Shown here piece by piece: positions 33,501-43,089 of a stretch of 64,000 nucleotides of DNA. Numbering within the stretch: the first letter of the stretch is position 1; each line of letters opens with the position of its first letter. Position numbers and translations under genes: made by a program. The notes below the pieces were generated by a model. That model saw only the letters and a program-made list of their open reading frames with translations. It did no database searches and was not told where the DNA came from. Origin of the DNA: Brachypterus glaber (Eukaryota; Arthropoda; Insecta; Coleoptera; Kateretidae); the NCBI GenBank assembly GCA_958510825.1, contig OY294046.1:8816049-8880048 (forward strand), written 5' to 3'.

Positions 33501-35670
33501 CTGGTAGAAAAGTACATAAATCTAACTTAACATAACATTAGATTAGTGAAATTTTTATGTTTAGTCTCAAACGTTATACAAAAACGTTATAAAATATATA
33601 AATCTAACCTTAAAAACTAACGTTGGACAAAAACGTTATAAAATATATAAATCTAACCTTAAAAACTAACCTTTGACAAAAACGTTATAAAATACATAAA
33701 TCTAACGTTAGTTTCCTAACTCAATTCTAACCTTTTTCTAACCTTATTCTAACTTTAAATATTTTTTAAATTTCCATTAATCATACGTAAGCTATAGTAG
33801 AAAATACTCATTTCAGACCACTGTGTCTAGGTTTAATAATTATTTATTATTTCTATAATAAGTTTAAAAAATATCCCCCAAAAGTCAAAATTATAGTAAG
33901 TCTGGCAACGCTGTACTATAATTAAAAAATTATTTTAAGATTCTGAATGTATAAATAAATATTAACTAACTAAATATAAAGTTTTACTGAGAGGTAAACG
34001 TATTTATCGAAGAATAACAGCATATTACACGAAAAATATTTAGGGGCACTTAAAAAGATGGCTATTTTATAAATAAATGTAACGAACTATGTTTAAAAGT
34101 ATTATGATTGCTAAAATATATTAAGATTTATTTATATGAATAAATTTGTCTCCAGCTGCCATTTTATGATGCAGGTAGAAATTTCCTAGTTGGCCACGCC
34201 CCCTCCGAAAGTTAGAAATTAAACGTACTTATAACGTCTTTCTAACTTAAAAATCTAACGTTAGATTAACGTTTGTAACTAACGTTAGATTCTAACGTTA
34301 AAAAGCGGGACATTTGCACACATTTTATAACGTACTTTTATACAGTTTTGTAACATTAGAAAAACTTTATTCTATATATTATAATTATTATTATTATTAT
34401 TATTATAACGTTGAATTTCTACTAGGGAAGGATACATGTTTATAGGCAGGGGCGGCAAAACTAAAACTTGTGGTGACTAAAAAAGAAGGGTATCAACGAT
34501 AATTGAAAATTGTGCTAAAAAATTTATTATAACTATTAATTTAATTATAATTTTTACGCATTATAATGCGTATATATTATAGGTACCTAAAGATTTATAA
34601 GAAGGCAGATATTTATTACTTTAATTCTTAATTTTTAAAACCTAATGACCTAATTCTAAAATGCCAGGGGCGATCCCCCCCTGCTCCCCCTGTACGACGA
34701 AATGACGCCCTTGTTTATGGGAAGACAAGAAAAACAGATTTTAACCTACTTTAGCATAAAAAAAAAAACATTTTCTAACACCATCTTTTATTTTCAAGGT
34801 CACTTCTGGCTCATGGACGAATCACCAAGATGGCTTTGGGCTAACGGCCGAACGAAAGAGTCCGTCGACATCGTCAAAAAGGCTTTGAAAATGAACGGAA
34901 GTCCAATTTCGCTCGACACAGCCGAATTCGTATCGAAAGGCCAAGCGGAACAAAGAACAAAATCAGAGGAAGCGGGTCTAGCTGATCTTTTCAAAACTCC
35001 AAACCTAAGAAAAAAGACTTTAAACATTTGTTTGTGCTGGTTCGCAAACTCTTTAGTTTATTACGGTCTATCGTTGTCCTCTGGTTCTTTAAAAGGTAAC
35101 CCTTTCTTCATTATGTTCATAATGGCTTTTGTGGAGTTGCCCAGTTACGCAATTACAGTGTACTTGATGGATAGGCTCGGACGTAGGTGTTTAACCGCTT
35201 TTAACATGATTATAGGCGGTATTTGTTGTATTATAGCAGCCAATTTAACTATGGGAAGTCCAGAGTCCACTGGTTTCGTTACCTTGGGCAAATTTTTGAT
35301 AGCTAGCAGTTTTGCCATAACTTATAACTATTCAGCGGAGCTTTTCCCGACTTCTATACGTAATTCTGCCATGGGATTGGGATCAATGTGCGCCAGGACT
35401 TCAGGAGCATTGACCCCCCTGTTGTTATTATTCGATTCATTCGATCCAAAGTTGCCATCGATTATTTTTGCTGTGATTGCCTTGGTTTCCGGATTTCTGG
35501 TATTCTTCCTTCCGGAAACTCTAAACAAACCGATGCCTCAATCGATTGAGGACGGTGAGAACTTTGGAATAGGTGATAATTTCTTTACTTCACTTTGTGG
35601 TAAAGGCAAGGGTGGTGAATTGCCAATTAGCAGTAAACCAGTTTCCAAAGAAATGGAACCACTGAAATAG
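27445..35670 (+). CDS. SLC22-type organic cation transporter (visible exons 2 to last)
   Basis: Four exons join in frame: 27445-27556, 29621-29886, 32849-33196 and 34799-35670, with AG/GT boundaries, giving about 531 residues; only the extreme N-terminus is missing. Features in order: DFGKYQAWQFTLHIL and TM1; a large extracellular loop with four N-glycosylation sequons and conserved Cys; the MFS motif GNMADKYGRKPVF after TM2; MELVGPSKR; DESPRWLWANGR; DRLGRR; YSAELFPTSIRNSAMGLGS; and PETLNKPMP near the C-terminus. These are hallmarks of animal SLC22 plasma-membrane transporters for organic cations or zwitterions; the substrate cannot be told. Large introns carry several MITEs. The loop exon and the last exon have both been tandemly copied. 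Confidence 0.9.
27587..29620 (+). repeat. Ten tandem truncated copies of the loop exon with its 3' splice site
   Basis: Copies begin at 27587, 27790, 28000, 28206, 28409, 28610, 28813, 29014, 29217 and 29420, a period of 201-210 bases; the complete exon at 29621 is the eleventh. Each unit has a TTAATTTCAG acceptor (absent in consensus form only for the first), TGTTACATTCCAGAAATCGA, about 50 codons of the loop, then GCTTGCTTTTCTTGCAAATA and the next acceptor. Units end in a stop codon (TCTTGCAAATAA) or earlier, and show no clear donor. The first copy lies only 30 bases from the upstream donor, too close for an intron. The 28409 copy has lost two bases at its start. Confidence 0.9.
29621..29886 (+). 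CDS. Transporter exon B (extracellular loop and TM2 start)
   Basis: Acceptor TTAATTTCAG, then ATGTTACATTCC; the junction codon is AGA (Arg). It encodes CYIPEIDSQNNTNIS, then YACDSWKYDD, EWDFVCDQRW and LYMFGVFTG. It is the only member of the array that continues past the repeat boundary to a GTAATA donor, so it is the functional exon. Confidence 0.9.
30942..31030. repeat. 89-bp near-perfect hairpin in the transporter intron
   Basis: Arms of 44 bases (CTAGGGACACTAGATA, GCAAGGCGACAGAC and complements) meet at a one-base centre with about one mismatch. They sit at the middle of a larger inverted pair whose outer arms carry GGAACTAAAAAATGC-type text. Confidence 0.85.
31265..31990. mobile_element. 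726-bp MITE with TAA target duplication (Harbinger-like)
   Basis: GGGGCTGTCCATATATTACG and complement (CGTAATATATGGACAGCTCC) are flanked by TAA (31262-31264 and 31991-31993). The unoccupied flank survives near 54351-54365 (GAATGTTAAGGCATGTG). The interior is non-coding. Confidence 0.8.
32849..33196 (+). CDS. Transporter exon C (TM2 to TM5 region)
   Basis: Acceptor ATTTCTAG, donor TTGG/GTAAGT; phase 1 on both sides. It encodes AVTLGNMADKYGRKPVF, the conserved MFS loop motif, then hydrophobic segments and GFVLTMELVGPSKR, ending IYGAHAFILLG. Confidence 0.9.
33499..34437 (-). mobile_element. AACGTTAG-rich element (copy 3)
   Basis: The ends CCCTGGTAGAAAAGTAC and (complemented) CCCTAGTAGAAATTC bound it. 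The GGCCACGCCCCCTCC core is complete here. Palindromic AACGTT occurs repeatedly within about 250 bases of either end. A (TTA)n run sits near the right end. Confidence 0.65.
34447..34713. mobile_element. 267-bp hAT-type MITE
   Basis: The ends CAGGGGCGGCAAAACT and (complemented) CAAGGGCGTCATTTCG are flanked by TTTATAGG and TTTATGGG, an 8-bp duplication with one difference. It ends about 85 bases before exon D. Confidence 0.65.
34799..35670 (+). CDS. Transporter last exon D (TM6-TM12 and C-terminus)
   Basis: Acceptor TTTTCAAG; 290 codons including TAG at 35668-35670. It encodes HFWLMDESPRWLWANGRTKE, the cytoplasmic loop, DRLGRRC, NYSAELFPTSIRNSAMGLGS, LVFFLPETLNKPMPQ and a hydrophilic tail ending KPVSKEMEPLK. 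Confidence 0.9.
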
Positions 35671-35741
35671 TGCTACCAACATATTTTTATTTGATTTTTG
35701 ATAAAAAAAATGTTTTTTTTCCGGAAAAGGTCAATTAAAAA

Positions 35742-35747
35742 AATAAA
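35742..35747 (+). terminator. Candidate polyadenylation signal of the transporter
   Basis: AATAAA about 70 bases after the stop codon, in an A-rich context. The same site is repeated in each downstream copy of the exon tail. Confidence 0.4.
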
Positions 35748-35847
35748 AAAAAAACTAAAAAAATTACATATTTTTGTTTTTTTTTTATTGAAAAACTTTT
35801 CATTTTTTATAACTTTTGATAACTACTCGACTAGATATCAGCTATTC

Positions 35848-37140
35848 ATATTTCTGCTAGAATATTAGGAACACTGACTCGCGTGTTGTTATTTTTCATT
35901 CAATTCATTCCATTCAAAGTTGCCTTTAATTATTTTTGCTGTGATTGCCTTGGTTTCTGGATTTTTGGTATTCTTCCTTCCGGAAACTCTAAACAAACCG
36001 ATGCCTCAATCGATTGAGGACGGTGAGAACTTTGGAATAGGTGATAATTTCTTTACTTCACTTTGTGGTAAAGGCAAGGGTGGTGAATTGCCAATTAGCA
36101 GTAAACCAGTTTCCAAAGAAATGGAACCACTCAAATAGTGCTACCAACATATTTTTATTTGATTTTTGATAAAAAAATGTTTTTTTTTTCCGGAAATGGT
36201 CAATTAAAAAAATAAAAAAAAAACTAAAAAAATTACATATTTTTGTTTTTTTTTATTGAAAAACTTTTCATTTTTTATAACTTTTGATAACTACTCGACT
36301 AGATATCAGCTATTCATATTTCTGCTAGAATATTAGGAACACTGACTCGCGTGTTGTTATTTTTCATTCAATTCATTCCATCCAAAGTTGCCTTTAATTA
36401 TTTTTGCTGTGATTGCCTTGGTTTCTGGATTTTTGGTATTCTTCCTTCCGGAAACTCTAAACAAACCGATGCCTCAATCGATTGAGGACGGTGAGAACTT
36501 TGGAATTGGTGATAATTTCTTTACTTCACTTTGTGGTAAAGGCAAGGGTGGTGAATTGCCAATTAGCAGTAAACCAGTTTCCAAAGAAATGGAACCACTC
36601 AAATAGTGCTACCAACATATTTTTATTTGATTTTTGATAAAAAAATGTTTTTTTTCCGGAAATGGTCAATTAAAAAAATAAAAAAAAACTAAAAAAATTA
36701 CATATTTTTGTTTTTTTTTATTGAAAAACTTTTCATTTTTTATAACTTTTGATAACTACTCGACTAGATATCAGCTATTCATATTTCTGCTAGAATATTA
36801 GGAACACTGACTCGCGTGTTGTTATTTTTCATTCAATTCATTCCATCCAAAGTTGCCTTTAATTATTTTTGCTGTGATTGCCTTGGTTTCCGGATTTTTG
36901 GTATTCTTCCTTCCGGAAACTCTAAACAAACCGATGCCTCAATCGATTGAGGACGGTGAGAACTTTGGAATTGGTGATAATTTCTTTACTTCACTTTGTG
37001 GTAAAAGCAAGGGTGGTGAATTGCCAATTAGCAGTAAACCAGTTTCCAAAGAAATGGAACCACTCAAATAGTGCTACCAACATATTTTTATTTGATTTTT
37101 GATAAAAAAATATTTTTTCCGGAAATGGTCAATTAAAAAA
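35848..37140 (+). pseudogene. Three tandem copies of the transporter's last-exon tail and 3' UTR
   Basis: A unit of about 466 bases is repeated, with coding parts starting near 35920, 36388 and 36853 and stops at 36138, 36606 and 37071. Each begins with a diverged version of the sequence around 35385-35450, in which the frame is broken. It then regains 70-odd codons nearly identical to the real C-terminus (FAVIALVSGFLVFFLPETLN onward) and the following UTR. No acceptor or start codon precedes the open part, so these are not expected to be translated independently. Confidence 0.85.
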
Positions 37141-37165
37141 AAAAAAAATAAAAAAAGCTATGCAT

Positions 37166-37766
37166 CCCAGACAGCACAAAGATGACTTAAAGAGATCTTA
37201 AAGATGTCGTAGTTCGTCATTCAAGACGTCTTAAGAACGTCGGTTTTCGCCGTATATGCATCTTAAAGACGTCTTAACGACGTCGTATGTTACAAAAGGT
37301 AACGTCTTTAAGACATCTTTTTTAAGACGCCTTACTGACGCCTTGCACAGGCGACATAATATCCCCTCCCATTTACGATGCTAGGTACCGGTACTAGAAT
37401 GAGAGGTAATTTGTTTGTCAAAAAAAGATCTTAAAAAAAATGTGATTTTTTTAAAAAAAATTTTTTTTGAAAATTTATTTTTCAATTTTTTTAAAAACCT
37501 TTTTTGAATTTTTTCGTTTTTTTTTAAAAAGAAAATTAAAAAAATGCTATTTTTTTTAATAGTTGATTGTGGTTAGTTTATTTTTGGCGATGAGTATCGA
37601 AGTTAAGACGTATTGTACTTAAAAGACATCTTATAAACATCATAATCAGATATCTTTTAAACATCCCTAAAAAGAAGTTCACAAGATATCATTTTTATGT
37701 CTTTAGGCGTCCGGACATAATTAAGATCTAAAAACGGTGTCTTTAAGATATCATGTGCTGTCTGGG
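37166..37766. mobile_element. 601-bp MITE with CCCAGACAGCACA ends (copy 1)
   Basis: CCCAGACAGCACAAAGATGA and (complemented) CCCAGACAGCACATGATATC bound it, with AT on both flanks. The subterminal regions are crowded with AAGACGTCTTAA-type palindromes. It sits inside the tail array of the transporter, whose other units show the unoccupied sequence GCTATTCATATTTCTGC. Confidence 0.8.
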
Positions 37767-37768
37767 AT

Positions 37769-37968
37769 ATTTCTGCTAGAACATTAGGAACACTGACTCC
37801 CGTGTTGTTATTATTCATTCAATTAATTCGATCCAAAGTTGCCTTTAATTATTTTTGCCGTGATTGCCTTGGTTTCCGGATTGTTGGTATCCTTTCTTCC
37901 GGAAACTCTAAACAAACCGATGCCTCAGTCGAATGAGAACGGTGAGAACTTTGAAATTGGTGACAATC
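37769..37968 (+). pseudogene. Fourth, degraded copy of the transporter exon tail
   Basis: It resumes at ATTTCTGCTAGAACATTAGG after the MITE and continues to GGTGACAATC, where another MITE cuts it off. It carries several substitutions and a small frame change (ATCCTTTCTTCC), unlike the three upstream copies. Confidence 0.8.
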
Positions 37969-37970
37969 TA

Positions 37971-38170
37971 TTTTTCCTACGACCTAATTAAGTAGTTAGT
38001 GCTTATTTTCCACCCGTTACCATGACAGCGGTCGGAAAGTGACAGTCAGCTGATTTTACATATATGTTGTTAAACAATTGATGAACGTCAAACACAAAAC
38101 GTCAAATTGTCAAATGAATTTTAAGACAATTTTTGCGTTTTTTAGATGTTTAGTTAGGTCGTAGGAAAAA
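37971..38170. mobile_element. 200-bp MITE, TA target
   Basis: TTTTTCCTACGACCTAA and complement TTAGGTCGTAGGAAAAA are flanked by TA (37969-37970 and 38171-38172). Non-coding. Confidence 0.7.
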
Positions 38171-38189
38171 TAGTATACGGGCCTCGACG

Positions 38190-39350
38190 TATACCTATAT
38201 CAGTGCACTTCAAGTGCTTTTTTTACTTTTTACTCGGCTCCGCCCTGGGGCAATCCATTGCATGTATACTAGTATTAACAAGGGCAATAAGTTTATGTTA
38301 ATTTATTTTTTTGAATTTATCCAAATGTGTGCCTAGACGGACAAAATATGTGAGGCTTAACACATTTTTGCCCCAAACTTTTTTACGTATATTTTTTTTT
38401 TGATTTTTGGTAAAAAATATATTCCTTGAGTAAAAGTACATAAAAAATGTCATAGTGTAACACTGTACCCACACAGCACATGATATCTTAAAGACGTATT
38501 TTTTAGATCTTAATTATGTCTGGACGCCTAAAGACATAAGGATATCTTATGGACTTCTTTTTAAGGATGTTTAAAAGATATCTGATTATGATGTCTATAA
38601 GATGTCTTTTAAGTATCGGTACAAGACGTCTTAGTTTCGATACTCATCGCTAAAAATAAATTAACCACATTTGGTTTGGACTTTTATTTAAAAAAATACC
38701 ATTTTTTTAAAGATCTTTTTTTGAAAAACGAAAAAAAAATTTTTTTTTCATTTTTTTTATTTTCTTTTTAGGAAAAACGAAAAAATTATAAAAAAAAATC
38801 AAAAAAGAAATTTTCAAATAAAAAACAAATATTTAAAAAAAAAATAAAAAAATTACATTTTTAAATCTTTTTTTGACAAACAAACTAATTCTTATTACGC
38901 TTTTTATATCAATACGACCGTACTTAGCATCGTAAATGGGAGGGGGGTATTATGTTGTAAAGTCGCCAGTGCGTCAGTAAGGCGTCTTAGAAAAGATGTC
39001 TTAAAGACGTTACCTTTTGTAACATACGACGTCGTTAAGACGCATATACGGCGAAAACCGACGTTCTTAAGACGTCTTGAATGACGAGCTACGACATCTT
39101 TAAGATCTCTTTAAGTCATCTTTGTGCTGTCTGGGTAGGAGCAACCGTTTTCAAAAAAAAATTCAATTAAGAGGAAGTAACATTTGTGCCACTAAAAATG
39201 TTACTTTTTAAAGGCTATTACTCCTTTAACATTAAATTTAGGTTATTCGGTGAAGAATACTTGTTTGCTTAGTTTTAATTGAAAAATCGCCCTGCAGCAT
39301 TAAAATTTTATTGGTGCTTATTTCTGAATAACCCTGTATATTGCAATATA
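38190..39350. mobile_element. Fragment of the 6756-7488 MITE family with a nested MITE
   Basis: The text 38250-38467 and 39138-39345 matches the complement of about 6990-7320 and the right end of the family, ending in ACCCTG followed by TA. It is split at GTAACACTGTA by the 38468-39135 element; the unbroken site is visible at about 7080-7097. Confidence 0.6.
38468..39135. mobile_element. 668-bp MITE with CCCAGACAGCACA-type ends (copy 2)
   Basis: CCCACACAGCACATGATATC at the left and (complemented) CCCAGACAGCACAAAGATGA at the right are flanked by TA (38466-38467 and 39136-39137). It lies in the opposite orientation to 37166-37766 and has the same AAGACGTC-rich ends and AT-rich core. Confidence 0.8.
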
Positions 39351-39519
39351 CAACTTTCTTGTTTTCGAAAGTATACATATTTTTATACAAAGAACGTTAT
39401 TTCTACAAAATATAAATAAATAAAAATCTAATATTTTGTAAAATTTACAAAAACACATGCGCGAACTTTTATTAAATAATTGACATAAACACAATCTTTA
39501 CTAAATGGGTTTTTGAATT

Positions 39520-40817
39520 GAGGCGTATAGTGCAAGAGTGGCCCATCTCACTTTATGGAAATATCGAGATAATCAGGCCTATTCACATGTACCATTGAAA
39601 TCTATTCAATATTGTCAAAAATTACAATACCATGCAGTTTTAATACAGTTGACGTAAATGACCTTGCAATTTTCGTCAATATTGCCACAAATTTCAATAT
39701 CAATGTTACATGTGAATAGGCCTGATTAGCTATTTAAATTTCTCTGATTTTTTAATGTTTGATCTAAGACGCATTATTTTATTTAAAATTTTTCTGGTTT
39801 TCTTCGACTTTGAGGTTATGACTGTGTCAAGAAATGTTTTGTCTGGTAGCCTATACCTGTGGGCCACTCTTGCACTACTATACCCAGGTAGCAAGGGATG
39901 TTATATTACAAGAAATTAACATCACTTTTGGGTGTATTTTTAAACTAAATCATAACATCACATAATATTGAAAAATAACATGTATTTAACATCACATTTG
40001 CAACATAACACGTGTGACGTGACAACCATGTTATTTAATAACAAATATTTAGCAACGCTGTGAATATATCGCATGTCACATATTAACGTGGCTTTCACGT
40101 GAATGTCATGTTATTTTGCTTCTCACCGACGTTCGAAGCAAAAAAATCGATATAAGATGATGTTGATAGAGTAAATTATTATAAGGAAATTGTATACACA
40201 TTATACGATTTCCAATGGATAGGGGGCTCTGCCGGGCTTCTCAAGACTATGGACACGGATTAAAGGAATATATTCTCCGCTTAATCTGCAATTTCGTATT
40301 TAGAATCTATCTGTTTCAATCTGTGATTGTTTCAATTACTGATTGATTTTAAATCCGATTTTTTTATAGGGTTATAGCGTTTTTAATGGTTTTAATTTAG
40401 AAAAAGCTAATATCCTAGAATATTATTTAAATATTAAAGTACCAGTAACGGCATCCATAAGATATTAGATATAACAGGAATGTATAACACGTTATTTTCG
40501 GGATGTCATTGTGTGATGTTATTAGGGGCGGACTTAGGACATCCCCACCATGCTACATTCTTGTTAAATGAGACTACAATCTTAACATCACATGTCACAT
40601 ATTAACGTGACTTTCACGTGAATGTCATGTTATTTTGCTACCTGGGTAATAAAAGCCATAATTTTAATTATGCAATAGTGCTTTAAATGCTTATAAGTAG
40701 ACAACCCTCTGTTATCAGGGTGGTGTGTAATGAAAGATATAGATGTCCTTATTACATTTATAAAAAAACGCAAATCTCAAAAAACCACATATGGGCCACT
40801 CTTGCACTATACGCCTC
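39520..40817. mobile_element. MITE with AATT target duplication, itself hosting other elements
   Basis: GAGGCGTATAGTGCAAGAGT and complement (ACTCTTGCACTATACGCCTC) are flanked by AATT (39516-39519 and 40818-40821). The unoccupied site survives at about 41655-41670 (GGGTTTTTGAATTATAAG). Inside are a small inverted pair (about 39570-39727, TAATCAGGCCTATTCACATG and complement) and the 39883-40646 MITE. A four-base AATT duplication does not match the common superfamilies in this window. Confidence 0.7.
39883..40646. mobile_element. 764-bp MITE with CCCAGGTAGC ends (copy 1)
   Basis: CCCAGGTAGCAAGGGATG and (complemented) CCCAGGTAGCAAAATAACAT are flanked by TA (39881-39882 and 40647-40648). ACATCACA and ATGTTATTT motifs recur near both ends. 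It contains a copy of the 540-780 repeat. Confidence 0.75.
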
Positions 40818-40849
40818 AATTATACGTTAAGTACTGTATTTTTGATTAA

Positions 40850-41280
40850 ATTTATTTTTATTTTCTACTGTTTATTATATTATTCACAGCGCCTGCGCTA
40901 GAATAACATTAAAATAAATAAATAATTTCACAAAATCGTCAAAAAACGTCTTTCAAAGTAATCCCCCCAAAAACAAAAAAGTTATGGAGGGTTAAACTTT
41001 TTTTAAAAATATCAAACTATCATTTTCAAAAAAAAATATTTTTTTTTGTTTTTCGCAAAAAGAAAATAAAAAAAATATTTTTTTTTGAAAATTGTTTTTT
41101 TTTTATTTTTTTTTTGTTTTTCGCAAAAATAAAATAAAAAAAAAATGTTTTGTTTTTAAAAAAATGTCTTTTTATTTTTGAAATTTTTTGTTTTAATATT
41201 TGGGAAAATGCAATATGCAATTTACTGTGAATAATATATAATGGAATTAGCATTACATATGTTCACAGCTTGTTTTAAGA
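40850..41280. repeat. GTCY-family repeat copy lacking the microsatellite
   Basis: It starts with the hairpin CAGCGCCTGCGCTAGAATA. It continues with GTAATCCCCCCAAAAACAAA, AAGTTATGGAGGGTTAAACT and a T-rich stretch, and ends with TTTACTGTGAATAATATATA and a TTCACAGCTTG. This gives the fullest view of both ends of the family. Confidence 0.45.
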
Positions 41281-42597
41281 TATATTTATTGTATAATTAT
41301 CAATAATTATAATTTTTATTGATAATAATTTAATTATTGTTAAATATTTTGTAATTTAAGTTTTTTAAATAAACTTTTTAAAATTTATTTTGTTTTTTTT
41401 GTGGTTTAAATGTGACAAAAATAGATAAAATTATCGTGACGAAATTTATTGCTAGTTTGGACTTTTCTATCTAAAATCTAAGTTATTTTGACAAAATCTC
41501 ATAAAAATTGATATGCACTAGTGGGTGATCAGTGATCACTGATCACTGAGCAAAATAACCCAGAAAAGATAAAAATCTAATATTTTGTAAAATTTTTACA
41601 AAACCACATGCGAAAACTTTTATTAAATAATTGACATAAAAACAATTTTTACTAAATGGGTTTTTGAATTATAAGTTTTAGTGTATTTTTAATTAAATTT
41701 ATTTTTATTTACCTATTATTTACAAATTAATGCATGAAAATGTTAATATTCCTAAATTTTAAATGTCTGTTATATAATAGTTTTTATCCACGACCGTGAT
41801 TAATAGGCCTATTAATCACGGGTCAGTAAAAATAAACCGTTTAAAACCCAAAATGGCCGTGGATAAAGTAAAATATTCTACTCGCGTATAATATCTATTA
41901 ATCATTCGGGTGATTAGGCCACTCGCCTGTCGGCTCGTGTTCCAAAATTCACACTTACTGATTAAATAAAAAAATATAAATGTGTGTTCTGTGTCTACGG
42001 CTCACCATACCAATCCGATAATTTGTTTCAAATTAGCTGACTAGTAAGTTAACTACTAGTTATTACTAGTAGTATATCCTTATAAAGACAGCTGCCTTTT
42101 AATACTAGTATTCCTAGAAGGCGACTTTATTTGTTTAAAAAGTTTAGTTAGTGGTAGGAAATAACATGTGGCGGCACCTATAGCATAACGCTGTCAAGTG
42201 CACTGAAATTGAAACATTACAGAAGCCTGTACTATTTGGCAATCGTTCTCAATCGGTCCAGGGCAATATTTGCTATTTCACGTGGAAGTCATTATGACAT
42301 CATTTAATGATTTAACGTTAAATATATACACCTCATGACAAACTCATAACATGAACCCAAAATCATGAGATGTGCTCATCATGATGTTCGTATGAGTACA
42401 AAACGTGGAAATCATAACATGATGCTCTCATGAGTTCATGGATGTTGCCCGGGTTATTTTGGTGCATTTTAAGTTTGGTGATTAAAATCATTATAATTAT
42501 CAAGGTTTGTTTTTAGTTCTGATAAAAAGGTAAACCAAAATTAAAATAAAAATGCTCACATTAAAAAAATTTATTAATAATTTGTAAAGTCAAGTTT
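41281..42597. other. Non-coding sequence downstream of the cathepsin homologue
   Basis: 41577-41720 repeats 39420-39515 plus 40818-40860 without the insertion. 41795-41822 is a 28-base perfect palindrome around AATAGGCCTATT. 42300-42445 has ATCATGA/TCATGAG palindromic motifs. No gene was seen. Confidence 0.45.
42570..42575 (-). terminator. Polyadenylation signal of the cathepsin B homologue
   Basis: AATAAA on the - strand, 22 bases after the TAG stop codon. Confidence 0.6.
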
Positions 42598-43089
42598 CTA
42601 TTCCAAATCCAGTTTTGGCAATCCTGCAATAACACGATTTTCAATTCCCAAATAATTATCTCCACGAGGAAGCTTGAAGAATCCTTTGTCTCCCCAGTCT
42701 TCGTTCCATGAGTTAGCAACCAACCAGTATTTAGTTCCTTTTTCAACTCCCCATCCCAAAATTTTAATATAAAGAGTTCCCACATTAAAACTTTGACCCT
42801 TCTTGGGTATATAAACTCCACTTCTGTAGTCGAAAAAATCTTCATAAATAAAAAATGAAGCTTCAACTGGACCGTGTTGGTAAATTTCGGCCATGATTTG
42901 TTGTTCGTCATTAGCTATGGTGTAAACTGCGGATGCGTAAAAAAGCTCATATTCGTAAAAAAGATCTACACCTTCATCGCATGCATAATAACAATCTGTG
43001 TTATTTCGTGGTGGGTGGTTGTCGCAAGCTATTTTGTGTGGGTTACTCCCATAATGGTCACATGGGGGGAAAGAAAAGGCTTTGCATCC
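42598..43089 (-). CDS. Cathepsin B homologue exon 3
   Basis: Acceptor TTATAATTACAG. It encodes [14 protein letters not shown], the C-terminal lobe, [34 protein letters not shown] and the end GLPKLDLE, with TAG at 42600-42598. Confidence 0.9.
   Translation of the reverse strand, partial: GCKAFSFPPCDHYGSNPHKIACDNHPPRNNTDCYYACDEGVDLFYEYELFYASAVYTIANDEQQIMAEIYQHGPVEASFFIYEDFFDYRSGVYIPKKGQSFNVGTLYIKILGWGVEKGTKYWLVANSWNEDWGDKGFFKLPRGDNYLGIENRVIAGLPKLDLE

Larger units (their letters stand above)
33197..34798. other. Transporter intron with two MITEs
   Basis: It contains the AACGTTAG element (33499-34437) and, 10 bases further, a hAT-type MITE (34447-34713). The acceptor tract TTATTTTCAAG precedes exon D. 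The rest is AT-rich. Confidence 0.6.

Noticed and set aside
35920..37071. Three 72-codon frames as separate genes
   Set aside because: They are tail copies of the transporter's last exon, start at TTG rather than ATG, and have no promoter, start codon or acceptor.
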